Shown here piece after piece: positions 10,728-21,585 of a stretch of 64,000 nucleotides of DNA (the first letter of the stretch is position 1; every line of letters starts with the position of its first letter). A program made the translations under genes and the position numbers. Below the pieces are notes generated by a model that saw only the letters and a program-made list of their open reading frames with translations, ran no database searches and had not been told where the DNA came from. This DNA is from Lunularia cruciata (Eukaryota; Streptophyta; Marchantiopsida; Lunulariales; Lunulariaceae): NCBI GenBank assembly GCA_948567375.1, contig OX419760.1, forward strand, positions 46,128,001 to 46,192,000, read 5' to 3'.

Positions 10728-10973
10728 CAACCATGAAGAGTGTTGAAATAGTCAATAAATAATGAAGATGAGAGATAGATGAGTGATTATCTTGCACCCA
10801 AGGGAACTGTAACTTCAAAGGGGAAGATGATATGAAAAGAATATACCATTCAACCATGAAGAGTGTAGAAATAGTCAATAATTAATGAAGGTAAGAGAAA
10901 GATGACTGATTACCTTACACGCAAGGGAACTGCACCTTCAAAGGGGAAGATGACATGGAAGGAATATGCCATG
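10728..10973 (+). repeat. 123-bp tandem duplication inside the K 5' LTR
   Basis: Two adjacent copies begin caaccatgaagagtg at 10,728 and 10,851. The LTR at 51,871-53,363 has a single copy. Confidence 0.8.
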
Positions 10974-11552
10974 GTGAAACCAGTAGCAATAGATCCGGAA
11001 AAGAGCATAGAGCATGGCTCGTCGATGAGGAAGGAGGAAGGTTGTCGGACAAGAGAACCTTCGGCAAGGAACCCTTTGCCTTGGGACTACCTTTGGTCAG
11101 GAAAGCAATTTGAGGCAGAAGTTCTTTGGCCTCAAAAGATATCTTAATCCTGATATATCTCTTGGTACAAACATACTTTTTGACCTAGTACCAATTTTGT
11201 AGCCAATGATTGCAAAGGGTAAATACTTTTAAAGTTAACAACAAGTAGTTGTGATTGGCAGCAGTTGCATTCTCACTTCTGAATTGTGCTTAGGATAAGA
11301 TCAATAGGTAGGATTAGTGATAAGCAGAGTAAGTGTAATCAGAAGATTTATAACACTCTTAGCTGTTATTATCTTCATCTTGAGAGCAAGAAACTGTATA
11401 TATGGTTGCTACCCATAGAACCTATGTCCACTTCTTCCATAAACAAAGTATTCAGATTAAGGATCTTTTTTGAGTCTTTGTGTTGGATTGCTTTTGCTTA
11501 CATCTTTGATTGTGTACTTGGTCAAGTAGAGGTGAGGAATCCTGCAAAAGGA

Positions 11553-11686
11553 ATGTGTGTTTGAATACCTAGTTAAGAAATTTGTACTTAATTGAGGAAC
11601 TTACTCTTGACATTCAGCGTGAATGAGTGCTTGAGTACTTACTCAAGAAATTTGTACATTATCAAGGAAGTTGCTCTTCACATTCT
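11553..11686 (+). repeat. Two ~70-bp tandem repeats in the K LTR
   Basis: Two diverged copies share aagaaatttgtac (11,575 and 11,645). The corresponding duplication is also present in the other K LTR at about 52,430-52,560, so it predates that insertion. Confidence 0.7.
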
Positions 11687-12221
11687 AGATAAGCAAGTCA
11701 ATGTGAGGAAGCATTTTGAGAATGATGGAGCATTGAGGGTACCATGGAATAGAAAAGCTAAGTAGGTAATCAATTTTGGATTTTTTGGGATTGCATTTTT
11801 TGGGAAGAGATGCGCATAGTCCATGATGGTGTAAGGGTGAAAATTGACCTTTTGCTTGAAAACCAACCTTCGGGGTGAAATTTACCTATGGGAAATGACT
11901 AACTATTGGGGTAGAAGAGGCTCTTTAGGAAGAAGAGACCTTTGGCATGAAGTGACATCACCATCAAGAGCTTATTAAATCTGATCTTTTGTGACAATAG
12001 TTGTTAGTTTCTCTTTTTATGTAGAAAACCACGGTGTGTATCCCTACCTTCTTTTGGTATTGGTTCTACCCAAGAGGTTAAACAAGCAAGAATAGACAAC
12101 TAGTGGCATGGTGACACTTTATTCTCACTTTTAATCATTTCCAATCCAAATCCTTGATAGAATAACCTATTCTGACTAATTATATTATTAGTAAGTTAAC
12201 ATTGGGTTGTCACATGCTTTT

Positions 12222-12239
12222 TGGCACTGCTGCGAGGGA
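12222..12239 (+). other. Primer-binding site, tRNA-Asp type (degenerate)
   Basis: tggcactgctgcgaggga lies 7 bp after the LTR end. It resembles the plant primer site TGGCGCCGTTGCCGGGGA used by Athila/Tat-type elements. Confidence 0.6.
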
Positions 12240-12252
12240 TGCACTCCTTTGA

Positions 12253-14100
12253 GTGGCTAGAAGTGAGATTAAGCAAGGCATTAAATTTTTCAAAACACTC
12301 CAATACCAAGGGACATTCACACTCCTTGTAAGCTTAGAGCACTCAAGAGAAATCAGACATGCAACTTTGAGGAACTTACCACCCAAGAGGGAAAAAATTC
12401 AAGGTGATATTCTTCATTTTGGAGGAAAAATAATACCGGATTATGGACTGAATCCTCAGCTCTTGCATGATGAAGACGATCAATTGCATGTAGTAGAAGA
12501 ACAATAGTTACCAATTATTTCACAAGAGCTCTTCCTCAAAGAAGGCATGATCACTTGGGAAGTCAAACTCACTTGAGGCAATAGTTATTATCAAAGATCC
12601 TTTTTTGAGAATATTGTCATCATTGACCAATTAAGGAGGAAGCTGATGTGTAATCACACCCTCTCAAGAGTGGGACTTCCTTGATCCTTCTTCTTCAAGA
12701 GTAGGTTTGATAGGAAGTGTGCCTCTTGTCTATGAACCAATGGAAAATGATGCCTCTTTCACGAGGAAAAATTACTAGAAAAGATGAGGAAGAAGGCCCA
12801 GATACTTTCTTGAAGGAGTTTGAAGCTATTTCGATAGCCAATCAAAAAGATATAAAAGTGGATAGGCTTCAAATATCTCCCAATTTGCTATTAGAGATGG
12901 CTGATATGTGTATACACATATCAGTCAACACCTTGAGAATGTGGAAGATTTGCCAACTATAAGAAGATTGTTCTTGGAGCATTTCAAAGAAATAAACAAG
13001 GCCAATGTCTTTGCTACTCTCAATGGTTTGGATTGAAAGAAAACCAAGAAACTAAGGAACTACAAAAAGAGATTCCAAAGTTTCCTTAGTGAAGTCCATA
13101 GGAGAGGTGCAACCTTATGTTACTTGGATGCTCAAATAGTGGCATGGTTCCTTGGAGGATTACCTACAAAACTTCAAGTATTTTGGAAAAAGAGAGATCA
13201 TGACATGTTAGGAAGAGTCATCAAGTTTGTAAAGTTGTATGAGTCAGCTAGAATGACTCCTACAAGGAAATCTTCCCAAGGGCGGACCACCATGAAGAAG
13301 CAAATAACCAAATCAGGCCAAAGACTGCCTTTGTCATCATCTGATTCATTCAATTAGACACTCTATCATTATTCTCCTTGGAAGATGAGAAGGAATAAAG
13401 GAAGGAACGGAAAGGTGCTTGTAGGCCAAAGGTAGAACAACTCCAAAATTCCCTTCTTAGATGAGATCTAAGTTAGATGGTCAATGTGAAGGAAAGAAGT
13501 GAGTTCTCTTTGTACACACAATGCAACATATGGTGCACTACTTGTGGAAAGCCTAGACATGCTAACACAAATTTTTTTCTAACTTAGCAACATATAGAAT
13601 GGTGCAAGAATAGGAGAAGCCGGAATACTATGTGGAGGAAAATGGCCAAATCTTTGTTGTACAAGAGGTACTTCCTACCCTACCCTAGCTACCCTTTATA
13701 GTTGCATCTCACTACACACTTCTAGAATAGGGTGCTAACAAACCACATAGGGCTTTGCCTCCTAAGTAGAATCCACCCATGGGTGTATGTTACAGTTGTG
13801 GAGTAGCTTGTCACTATGCCTCAAGCTATCCTAAACACACAAGACCACTCCCATGTAGTTTGTTGTGTGGTAACTATTGAGCTCCAAACCATGTGAGGTC
13901 AGCTTGTCCTCACCCTCCTATCCCAAGACCACATGTGAGGTTTGTACCTTGTCCTCTTCTTGCTAAAGCTGATATGTTCATTATATGAATCAAGAGGAAG
14001 AAAAGGAAAATGCTCCAATACTATTGAATGAGGATGGATGTCACAATTTTGGAGGTAAATCAAGTAACAACATGTTCAACCAAGTGTGTAAACGACCTAA
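12253..14100 (+). pseudogene. Gag region of retrotransposon K, 3'-truncated
   Basis: Open stretches at 12,253-12,507, 12,717-12,962 and 13,124-13,357 lie in different frames separated by stops. Near the 3' end two degenerate zinc knuckles are visible: CYSCGVACHYAS (from 13,788) and a second Cys-rich segment about 60 bp later. Position after an LTR and primer site, plus the knuckles, identify gag. No protease, RT or integrase follows: the sequence stops at about 14,100 against an inverted family-1 LTR fragment. The 3' end of the same element is probably 51,871-54,590 on the other strand. Confidence 0.65.
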
Positions 14101-14542
14101 GAGAGAAATAGGAGAATAGAAAGTGACAGATCACATTGAGATTCTTGAATGAGGAAAACTCCAAATGCCTAGCATGAGCTTGGGCTTTAGTATTTATAAA
14201 AAGTATACAAGGCTCTTGACAAGCTTCTCAAGAGGTTCCTTAAGCCATTTTCTTGGAGTGAAAGCCAAGTTAACCAGGAAGCTTCTCAAGAAGTTTCTTT
14301 TTAGAAGTCACCTACTTGGTATGCAAGCTAGTTGGAAGCTATCTAGAAACTTTCTTCTACAAGCTACCTACTTGGGGTGCAAGCTAAGCTAGCTGGGAAG
14401 CTTCCCAAGAAGCTTCTTCCTGGAAGTCACCACTTGGCATGCACATTATCCAATACTTGGAAGGTACCAAGTAGCTTCTTAGATACTTCTAGAATATTCT
14501 AGGCCAAGTTGGCCTATTTTCTACTTCATTAGCCTTGACTAA
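14101..14542 (-). mobile_element. Family-1 LTR fragment
   Basis: It matches the LTR at 2,994-3,405 in reverse orientation, with recurring aagcttctcaag motifs. It lacks the first ~27 bp and the last ~25 bp. The closest copy is 59,150-59,625, truncated at the same 3' point (agaaataggag). Confidence 0.75.
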
Positions 14543-14543
14543 T

Positions 14544-15260
14544 TGTGATAACCCAACAAGTATCACTTTTGCAGTAATCAGCAAGTAATAGTTTGTTCCC
14601 ACAGGGATACATTTCAGAATGGTCAAATACAAAGTAAAATGTCACAATGAGTTCTTCTTGGTTGTGTCTTCAATATCTTAGGTAGAAACCATACCTAGAT
14701 GAGAGTAACAAACACTAATTCACAATCTTTTCACAAAAAAATCACACCCATAATCACAACATTTCAAATCCTTTCCAATTCAACTTCAATTGTGATGATT
14801 TAATTCTCCCAAAGAAGGCTACTTCACCATGAAATGACTTCACCTTGGAATTGTGTTCCACTCCTCCATTGAAGGCACAAATTCCTTGAATAGAGTTGCT
14901 TCACATCAATCCAATATTGCACTCACAAATGCAGAATATATCAACACTACAATTCCTCATGGATCTATCAAGGCATTGCTTTGATTTTTATCCACTCAGG
15001 ATCAAACACATAGGATGAACACTACAGTATCCAACATCCAACAACCTCATTGACTTGAACTTTGAAATTCTCAAAATACTCACAAACACACACACAAGAT
15101 TGATACTCTTAATTAAGCTGAAAAAACAAGCCCTAAGTTATAGCACTTTGCTTTACCCAACTTCAGAATAGCATTACTGCATAACAATACACTAAAAATG
15201 CTTCCTTTAAGCAAGTAGAGCACTTCAATAGTCACTTAACTAAAATACCATTCTGTAACA
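14544..15260 (-). mobile_element. Possible LTR downstream of ORF F
   Basis: Read on the minus strand it begins TGTTACAGAATGG and ends GGTTATCACA, so it has TG...CA ends. It is 717 bp long and non-coding, placed just 3' of ORF F. The phrase tttgttcccacaggga on the plus strand is like that seen in plant LTRs. No clear polypurine tract adjoins it, and there is no second copy in the window for proof. Confidence 0.35.
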
Positions 15261-17598
15261 ACTTTACCAACTTGTAGATCTAAAATGACAAACCTCCTCT
15301 TCATATCTACCTCTTCAAATAACAAAATTGTTACTAATCTGATCCGTTGTCAACCTCAACTTTGGCTTCTAAACCCAAGGTTCCTAAAATCACTTCTCCT
15401 TCTTTGGGTCTGCCAAATATTACTTATTTCACTACTATTTCTATTATTTCTTTCGTCTAAACTGAAATTGAAGTCATGGGTAATCAATCTACATTCCTAT
15501 TCTCTAACCTAATCTCTTCTAATATCTAAGAAAACTCACCCAAAGACACTTGCACTCCTACCTCTATGACTTCAGACTTTGCATTCACTTCCATCTCACT
15601 ACAAAGTTTATCCAAGTCTGATCTAATAAGATCTAATTTGAGACTTACATTGTCTTCTATTTCCAACATCTTTCTTCCTTCATGATCTCTTGGGCAAATT
15701 TAAAGACTGTTCAAGTCAACATCCTTTAGCTTTCTCTTCCTTGTCTCCTACACCAAAAACTTCAATTTTCATAGTCTTGCCTCCCCCAACTTACCCTTGG
15801 CATCAGTACTTAACATCACCTTCAACTCTACAACAACTACTCATGTTGAATTCATCTCCATCCTCATAACTATTTTCTCCTTACTTCTCTCTACTTCCAA
15901 CTCATTCCGGTATATTGTCAACTCATCCTCAAATTCTGCCTTTAACACTTCCTTCTCTTCCATATATTGGACTAATTGAGCTTCTATGCTTTTGATCAAA
16001 CCCCACAATCTGTCTTCCTCTTGATGTCTAATAGTCAGCTCTCATTTCCAGGCTTGATCCTTCTACGTTGCACTCTTTCTCAGACTCACCAGCTCTTGTT
16101 CCATTACTTCTACAAATGCCCCTGAATGTATGATTTCTAACCTTGCATCATCAACTTCACTCTTTATCTTCTTGAATGATGCCTTCTACTCCTTCAACTC
16201 TTCACCACACTTGAAGTTCTCATGCGAGGTATCCAAACTCTTCTTTTGAAGAGTTGCCTCATCCCGAAGTTCGTTGGCTTCCTTCTCTCATTGGGTTAGC
16301 TTACTCCTCAACTCTGAGGTCTCTTAACTCAAGTACCTTACTACCTACAGCTCATCTCTCACTTCAAGATGATCCTTCTTCAACTCGACTTTCTTTTTCT
16401 GTAGTTGCACCAACAAAGGACAAATGATCTTTGATAGATATTTGACTCTGGTGTATCCTCCTTCATCATCTTCCCTATTTGAATCTTTGGTCGGCACTTC
16501 TTTGGCTGGTGCTTTGCCCCGAAGGTGTGATCTTTGTACCTTCAAAGTTACTCCGTCCAAGCTTTCACCTTCCTCTTGAGCTTTACTTGGCCCTACAGCT
16601 GCAACTTGCACACTTCTTTTTGATCTTGCTGCCCTTGGAAATGCCAAGGTAGTCTCTCTTGCTCATTTATCTTCCAACTGTATCGCAGGTAACTCTAGGC
16701 AAGGCTCATCTCTTCCCTCTATGAGATTGATCGCCTTGTAGAACTCGCTTTCTTCTTCTCCAACAACCTCTTCCACCGATTGCTGAACTTTGGGTTCTCT
16801 CTCACTCTTGCTGCTAGAGTCCACACTTTGTAGAGTGAACTCTTCTTCTACTCTTGAGTCCTCACACTTCACCTCAACTTCTTCTTCTGATTCTTCCTCC
16901 AAAGATAGGTCCTTCACTACCACCATCCCTGGCTTTGGATTTAGCCTTCTTGTCTTTTGTGGCTATATTGGTGATATTTTTCCTTTAGGTCTACTTTTCT
17001 TTCTTGGCCTAGGAATGTCTCTTCTCCTTTCCATTCTTGAGGTAGTGGTCATTTCCTTCATAGACCCACTTGATGTAGTACTACTCATCTCCATCCGCTT
17101 CTCTTTCTAAATCGGAGTGAAAGTGGAATACCATCCTTCCTCTCTCCTCCAACTTGAGTAAGTTTAATCCAAAGTAGAAGTGGGCTGTGAAAGGTGTGAA
17201 GTAATGGGATGGCATATCCATTCTCCAATTGGTAATTATTTGATCTACTCATTGGTATAAACACTTTGCCCAATCTACCGCCTCTCTTACAAACATATGG
17301 TAAAAGAACACTACCTGCTCCATTGTTATATAGGTGGTTTGCTTTGGCTTAAGCATGGCCATTATTGCTCTGACAATCTCCCTTTGTATCAAGTCTTTAT
17401 AACTATCCACCTTGTAACCATTCTTGGTGCAAGGTCTACTAGAAGAATTCTTCACCTTACCAGTTTCTTTTGAAGAATCACACTTTTGATAAAAGGTGAC
17501 TCCCCCTACTTCCACTACTACTCTCCCCAAGACTAATCTTCAATCCAACTCAGTCCATTGAGCCGGATTTTCTCTCTTCACTTCTATCTTGGGACTGT
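15261..17598 (-). pseudogene. Repeat-associated ORF F (coiled-coil, main part)
   Basis: A long minus-strand frame with few stops: open at 17,530-17,249, 16,926-16,663 and 16,647-16,345, continuing with isolated stops to about 15,280. The N-terminal part has ITMEQVVFFYHMFVREAVDW. The middle is acidic (runs of Glu with Val/Ser). The rest is Lys/Glu-rich with a heptad-like pattern, so a coiled coil is likely. The N-terminal block resembles the additional ORFs of plant retroelements; no enzyme motif is visible. The 5' end of the ORF is separated by insertion of element G: its start codon is at 20,915. A related fragment lies at 2,150-2,976. It is probably a retroelement accessory ORF, now decayed. 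Confidence 0.5.
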
Positions 17599-18319
17599 TG
17601 TAATATTCCAAGGACAAGAGAACTCTCCAAGAGAGATACAAGAGAGAAAACACAAGTTTCACACTCAATCCTCTAAAGCCCCAAAGGAGCACCTTCTCTT
17701 TATTATATAGCAAAGAGGATCCTCTCAAAGGAAGCTCCACCCTTGGAGCAGATACATGGATTGGTGACCTATCAACAAGCTCCATCCTTGGATTAGTTGT
17801 TTGGATGGGTGACATGTCAGTCCTTGTCCTATCTAATTGGTCAAACAAGTTTGACCAAAGAGAATCTTTAGGGAATTAGGGATTGGTGACCTATCAATGA
17901 GCTCCATCCTTGGATTAGTTGTTTGGATGGGTGACATGTCAGTCCTTCTCCTATCTATTTGGTCAAACAAGTTTGACCAAAGAGAATCTTTAGGGAATCT
18001 TCCTATATGGAGCTCAAAATTGCATGAATGAGGTACCATTCAAAAGCTCTCAATGAGATGAACCATAGGAGGAAGAAGGCAAGCCTTTCTTACTTGAGGG
18101 TGCAAAGGATTTTAATTTTTGAGGCCTATTTCATGTGTTGAGGCCTCCAAAATTGACTCTAAAGTTTTTAGGCTATTTTTGACTTTTGCTCTATTAGTAG
18201 TAGTATTCTTTTGGTGACACCTCTATCCGATCTACCTAGCCCATTGTACACAACATTCTTCTAGATGTTACCAAGCCAATTTTCACCTCTAGATAATATG
18301 TTTAGCTACTTGTATTACA
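17599..18319 (-). mobile_element. 3' LTR of element G
   Basis: On the minus strand it runs TGTAATACAAG to GGAATATTACA, with TATA-like ttatataat near 17,703. Similar LTRs are 20,462-20,879 and the solo LTR 30,716-31,520. Confidence 0.8.
17759..17999 (-). repeat. 122-bp tandem duplication inside the G LTR
   Basis: Two copies begin gattggtgacctatcaa at 17,759 and 17,881. The other two LTRs of this type (20,462-20,879 and 30,716-31,520) show only one. Confidence 0.85.
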
Positions 18320-18334
18320 GACCTCCACCCTTTT
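18320..18334 (-). other. Polypurine tract of element G
   Basis: On the minus strand aaaagggtggaggtc lies immediately before the LTR start, marking 3' LTR polarity. Confidence 0.75.
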
Positions 18335-20461
18335 AAGATGCAACATCCTCGTTCTGAAGTTGTTGCTCAAAAGATTGAACTAATACTTGTGCGTTGATCA
18401 AGTTGGTTGTTGGTTCACATGTTACCTTGTATAGTAGGTATCCTTTCAAATGGACTAGATATTCCACACGTGGATGGCAAATACCATGGATGCATTTTTG
18501 GAGAATACATTTGACCTCATACTCCTTCGCCCATCAACAAGGGTTGGACAAGGTTGAATTTTTTGGATGGAAGAGAAGTGGGACGGCTGGGGAGCATATC
18601 AGCATAATAAGGAAACATGAAACATCAAGTGGATCATCATATGTGGTGGTAGCTTGAGGTGATAGGCCACAACACCGATGCAACAAAGGATGGAGAAAGG
18701 TCCAATAAAATGAGGTCTAAGCTTATGAGGACCAACTAACTTAAGGTTAGTGGTTGACAGCTAGAGTTGATCTCCTACATTGAACTCCATGTTTTGGCGG
18801 TGTGCATTTGCATACTACTTCTGTCAATTTTGGGCAATTTGCAACCTGTTCTTGGCATGCTCCACACCTTATTAGATTCTAAAAACAAAAGTGTTGATAG
18901 TGTCAACCTTGGTAGCCATTGGATGGACCTTCATCAAGCTTGAAGGTGTGAAAGGATGCTCTCCATACATGACCCTAAATGGTGTTACTTGTGTAGAGGC
19001 ATCCACTAAATTGTTGTAAGCAAATTCCACCAATGGGATTAAGGTGTCCTAACTCCCTTGCTCATCCAAAGTAAAGCCTGGAAGCATGTCCTCAATAGTG
19101 CAATTTTCCCTCTCTATTTGTCCATCAATCTATGGATAGTAAGCTATGGACATAACCAATTTGGTTTTGAAGACCCAAAAGAGTATTCTCAAAACAAACT
19201 AGTGAATTGAGTGCCTCTATATGTGATGAGCACTTGAGATAAGCCATGAAGGGAAAATATTGCATCTAAGTACAATTGAGCTAGTTGCAGGGCAGTCACA
19301 TCCTTGGTGGTAGGACACACATGAATCATTTTGCTAAGTTGGATGACAAAGACTACGATGGAGTCAAAACCAAAGGTGGTCTTGGGCAAGTCACAAACCA
19401 GATCCATGCTTGCCTGTTCCTAATGTTTTGTAGGAGTGGGGAGAGGTTGGAGGAGTCCTATGGGAGCTTGATTAAAAGTCTTATTTTGTTGACAAAGTAG
19501 GCAGCTCTAAACATATTCCATAACATTGTTGCTCATCTTGGGCCAATAGTAATGGCATTTGATTGCATCCAAGGTCTTGTCCATTCCAACTTGACTTGCA
19601 ATGGTAGAATTATGAGATTCTGCTAGGATGGTTGCTCTTAGATCCATATCATCTTGGATCCACAACTTGCCATCATGAAAGTTGAGTCCTTGGGTGCTAG
19701 TGATGCCTTTGGATGATTGAGCATATACAATCTGTGGATTAGTTTGTGTAGCATCAAGAATCCTATGCCAAAATTCAGGGTTCATCTTGATTTCCACCAC
19801 CAAATTGTTTGCCATCGGCATTTGAGTGAATGCATATGCAAGTTGCTTCTTGCCTTCCACATATCTGATTGTCATGTTGAATTGTTGTCTCTACTCTGCC
19901 CATCAAATTTGTTGATGATCTTTTTGTGTCTCAAGATAGACTAGAGGTTTGTGGTCTGTCTCTACCAAATACCTTCTCACCCAGATAGTGCTTCCAATGC
20001 TTGGTTGCAAGGACAATGGCCAACTCTTCTCATTTAGTGGTGTGATAGTTGCATTTTGCCGATAACAACTTATGAGAGAAATATGCAGTTTGGTGCCATC
20101 CATCCTATCATTCTTGTTGTAGGAATGCTCCTATTGCTACACTTGATGCATCTATAGCCATCTTGATTTTGGGTCATACCATTTCAAGATTGGTGCATGT
20201 AGTAATGTGTCTTTCAACTCTTGAAACACTAATTCTTGTGCGGTTCTCCATATCCACCTCTTCCCCTTGCCCAATAGTGTTGTTAGAGGTTGTGCAAACT
20301 TGGAGAAGTCCTTGAAAAATTGATGATAAAACCCCATCAATCCCAAGAAACTCTTTAGTTTGATCTTCTTGAGCACTCCATTTTTGAATGACCTCTATTT
20401 TATTTGTTAACACTTGGATACCCTTTGCACTTACTCTATGCCCTAAGTAGCTATTTAAAAA
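18335..20461 (-). pseudogene. Element G pol: RT tail, RNase H, integrase, chromodomain
   Basis: Read from 20,461 down. The RT thumb region has YLGHRVSAKGIQV, then EFLGLMGFYHQFF. RNase H (about 20,100-19,870) has ETDHKPLVYLETQKDHQQI. The integrase zinc domain has GMDKTLDAIKCHYYWPKM and a C-x2-C. The integrase core (19,410-19,150) has SMDLVCDLPKTTFGFDSIVV. Frame-shifted remnants lead to a chromodomain-like segment near 18,530-18,430, ending just before the polypurine tract. Gag, protease and the first half of RT are missing, deleted together with part of the 5' LTR (junction about 20,461). Numerous stops make it inactive. Confidence 0.8.
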
Positions 20462-20879
20462 AGCTACATCCTTGGATTAGTTGTTTGGATGGGTGACATG
20501 TCAGTCCTTGTCCTATCTAGTTGGTCAAATGGGTTTGATCAAAAAAGAATTTTTAGAGAATCTTCTTGTAGGGAGCTTAGAAGTGAGTGGGTGAGATACC
20601 GGTTGAAAGCTCTTGACAGGATGAATCATAAGGGAGAGAAGGCAAGTCTTATTTCATGAGGGGGAATTTTTTTCATTTTTGAGCTCTAATTCATCTATTT
20701 AGACCTCCAAAATTGGCTCTAAAGTTTTTAGGCTATTTTTGGCTTCTACTCTTTTAGTAGAAGTAATCTTTTAGTGAGACCTTTGTCTGATCTACCTAGC
20801 CCGTTGTACAAAATATCCTTCTAGATGTCACCAAGCTAATTTTCACCTCTAGATAATATGTGTAGCTACTTGTATTACA
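20462..20879 (-). mobile_element. Truncated 5' LTR of element G
   Basis: It matches the first ~420 bp of the 3' LTR. It starts (minus) TGTAATACAAG at 20,879 and breaks off at about 20,462 directly into RT sequence. Confidence 0.75.
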
Positions 20880-20882
20880 ACC

Positions 20883-20915
20883 GTCTTTAAAATTATTGGT
20901 AGCAATTTCTGCCAT
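20883..20915 (-). pseudogene. N-terminal codons of ORF F beyond element G
   Basis: An ATG at 20,915 (minus) opens a frame of 11 codons ending at the target duplication of element G. After removal of G the frame continues without shift into the ORF at 17,598. This is the probable start of ORF F. Confidence 0.45.
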
Positions 20916-21585
20916 GAGCCCTATAAAGCTTAAATTCCAATTCCATGCCAGAAAGGTGATGCAAGTCTGCTCAAGACTTTGATCCTTGCCACTAAGTCTA
21001 AGAAATGAATTCTAAGACCCATCACCACATTTTTCTTACTTCACTTTGAGGCCATTGTGTGCTTCCTCACTCTTGGTCTCTAAAAGATCAAACCCTCCCC
21101 GAAACTTGAGATTCTAACTCCTTTGAGACAAATATTGAGAGGAATGGGATATCATTGTGACATTTCAGAATTCATTCAACAAAGTCTCAATCTTATAGAA
21201 TTTGTTGATTGGTCATTCTTCAGTTGACCTTCATTTTCTATGCCAAACATGTGATATGCCAATTTTGCATGTCTATTTTCTGTCTTTACCCATACTTTCT
21301 TGATTGGCTAGACTTGAGAAAAAGTTGTTACAAGTTCTTTGGATTGGGTTGCACATCCTAATACAAAGTCCTCTGACATTAGATCTCTACTTCCATCCAT
21401 TCAACCCAAGTCCTTTTGACTTTGACCCAAGGTCAACTTTGGGTCCATGCCAAATACATGATTCTTCTTATTTCTTCCCCATTTAGCCTTCCTTTGGCTT
21501 TAGCAACGCACTTCTTCTTTGAAACTTGATAGAAACAAAAATGCGAGTACCACACTAACTTGTTGGTAAACTCCACATTGTTACA
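20916..21585 (-). other. Probable 3' LTR of the family-1 copy at 21,586-23,580; extent unclear
   Basis: After the chromodomain and a purine-rich gtgaaggaata, the minus strand reads TGTAACAATGTGGAG at 21,585, matching family-1 LTR starts for about 30 bp and then diverging. The remainder down to ORF F's start codon is non-coding, and I cannot place the LTR's other edge. Confidence 0.4.

Larger units (their letters stand above)
10674..12214 (+). mobile_element. 5' LTR of retrotransposon K (Athila/Tat-like)
   Basis: It starts TGTGGCTCATC and ends GGTTGTCACA. The related LTR at 51,871-53,363 (minus) starts TGTGACACC, so the intact termini form the inverted repeat TGTGACA/TGTCACA. It is followed by a tRNA-Asp-type primer site and gag, making it the 5' LTR. 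The left flank is pentamer gaaac at 10,669-10,673. It carries two internal tandem duplications. Confidence 0.75.
17599..20879 (-). mobile_element. Internally deleted chromovirus G inserted in ORF F
   Basis: The 3' LTR (17,599-18,319) and a truncated 5' LTR (20,462-20,879) bracket RT-to-chromodomain sequence. The flanks are actgt (17,594-17,598) and accgt (20,880-20,884), a near-perfect 5-bp target duplication. Removing the element and one flank restores the ORF F reading frame, which supports these boundaries independently. Confidence 0.75.
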
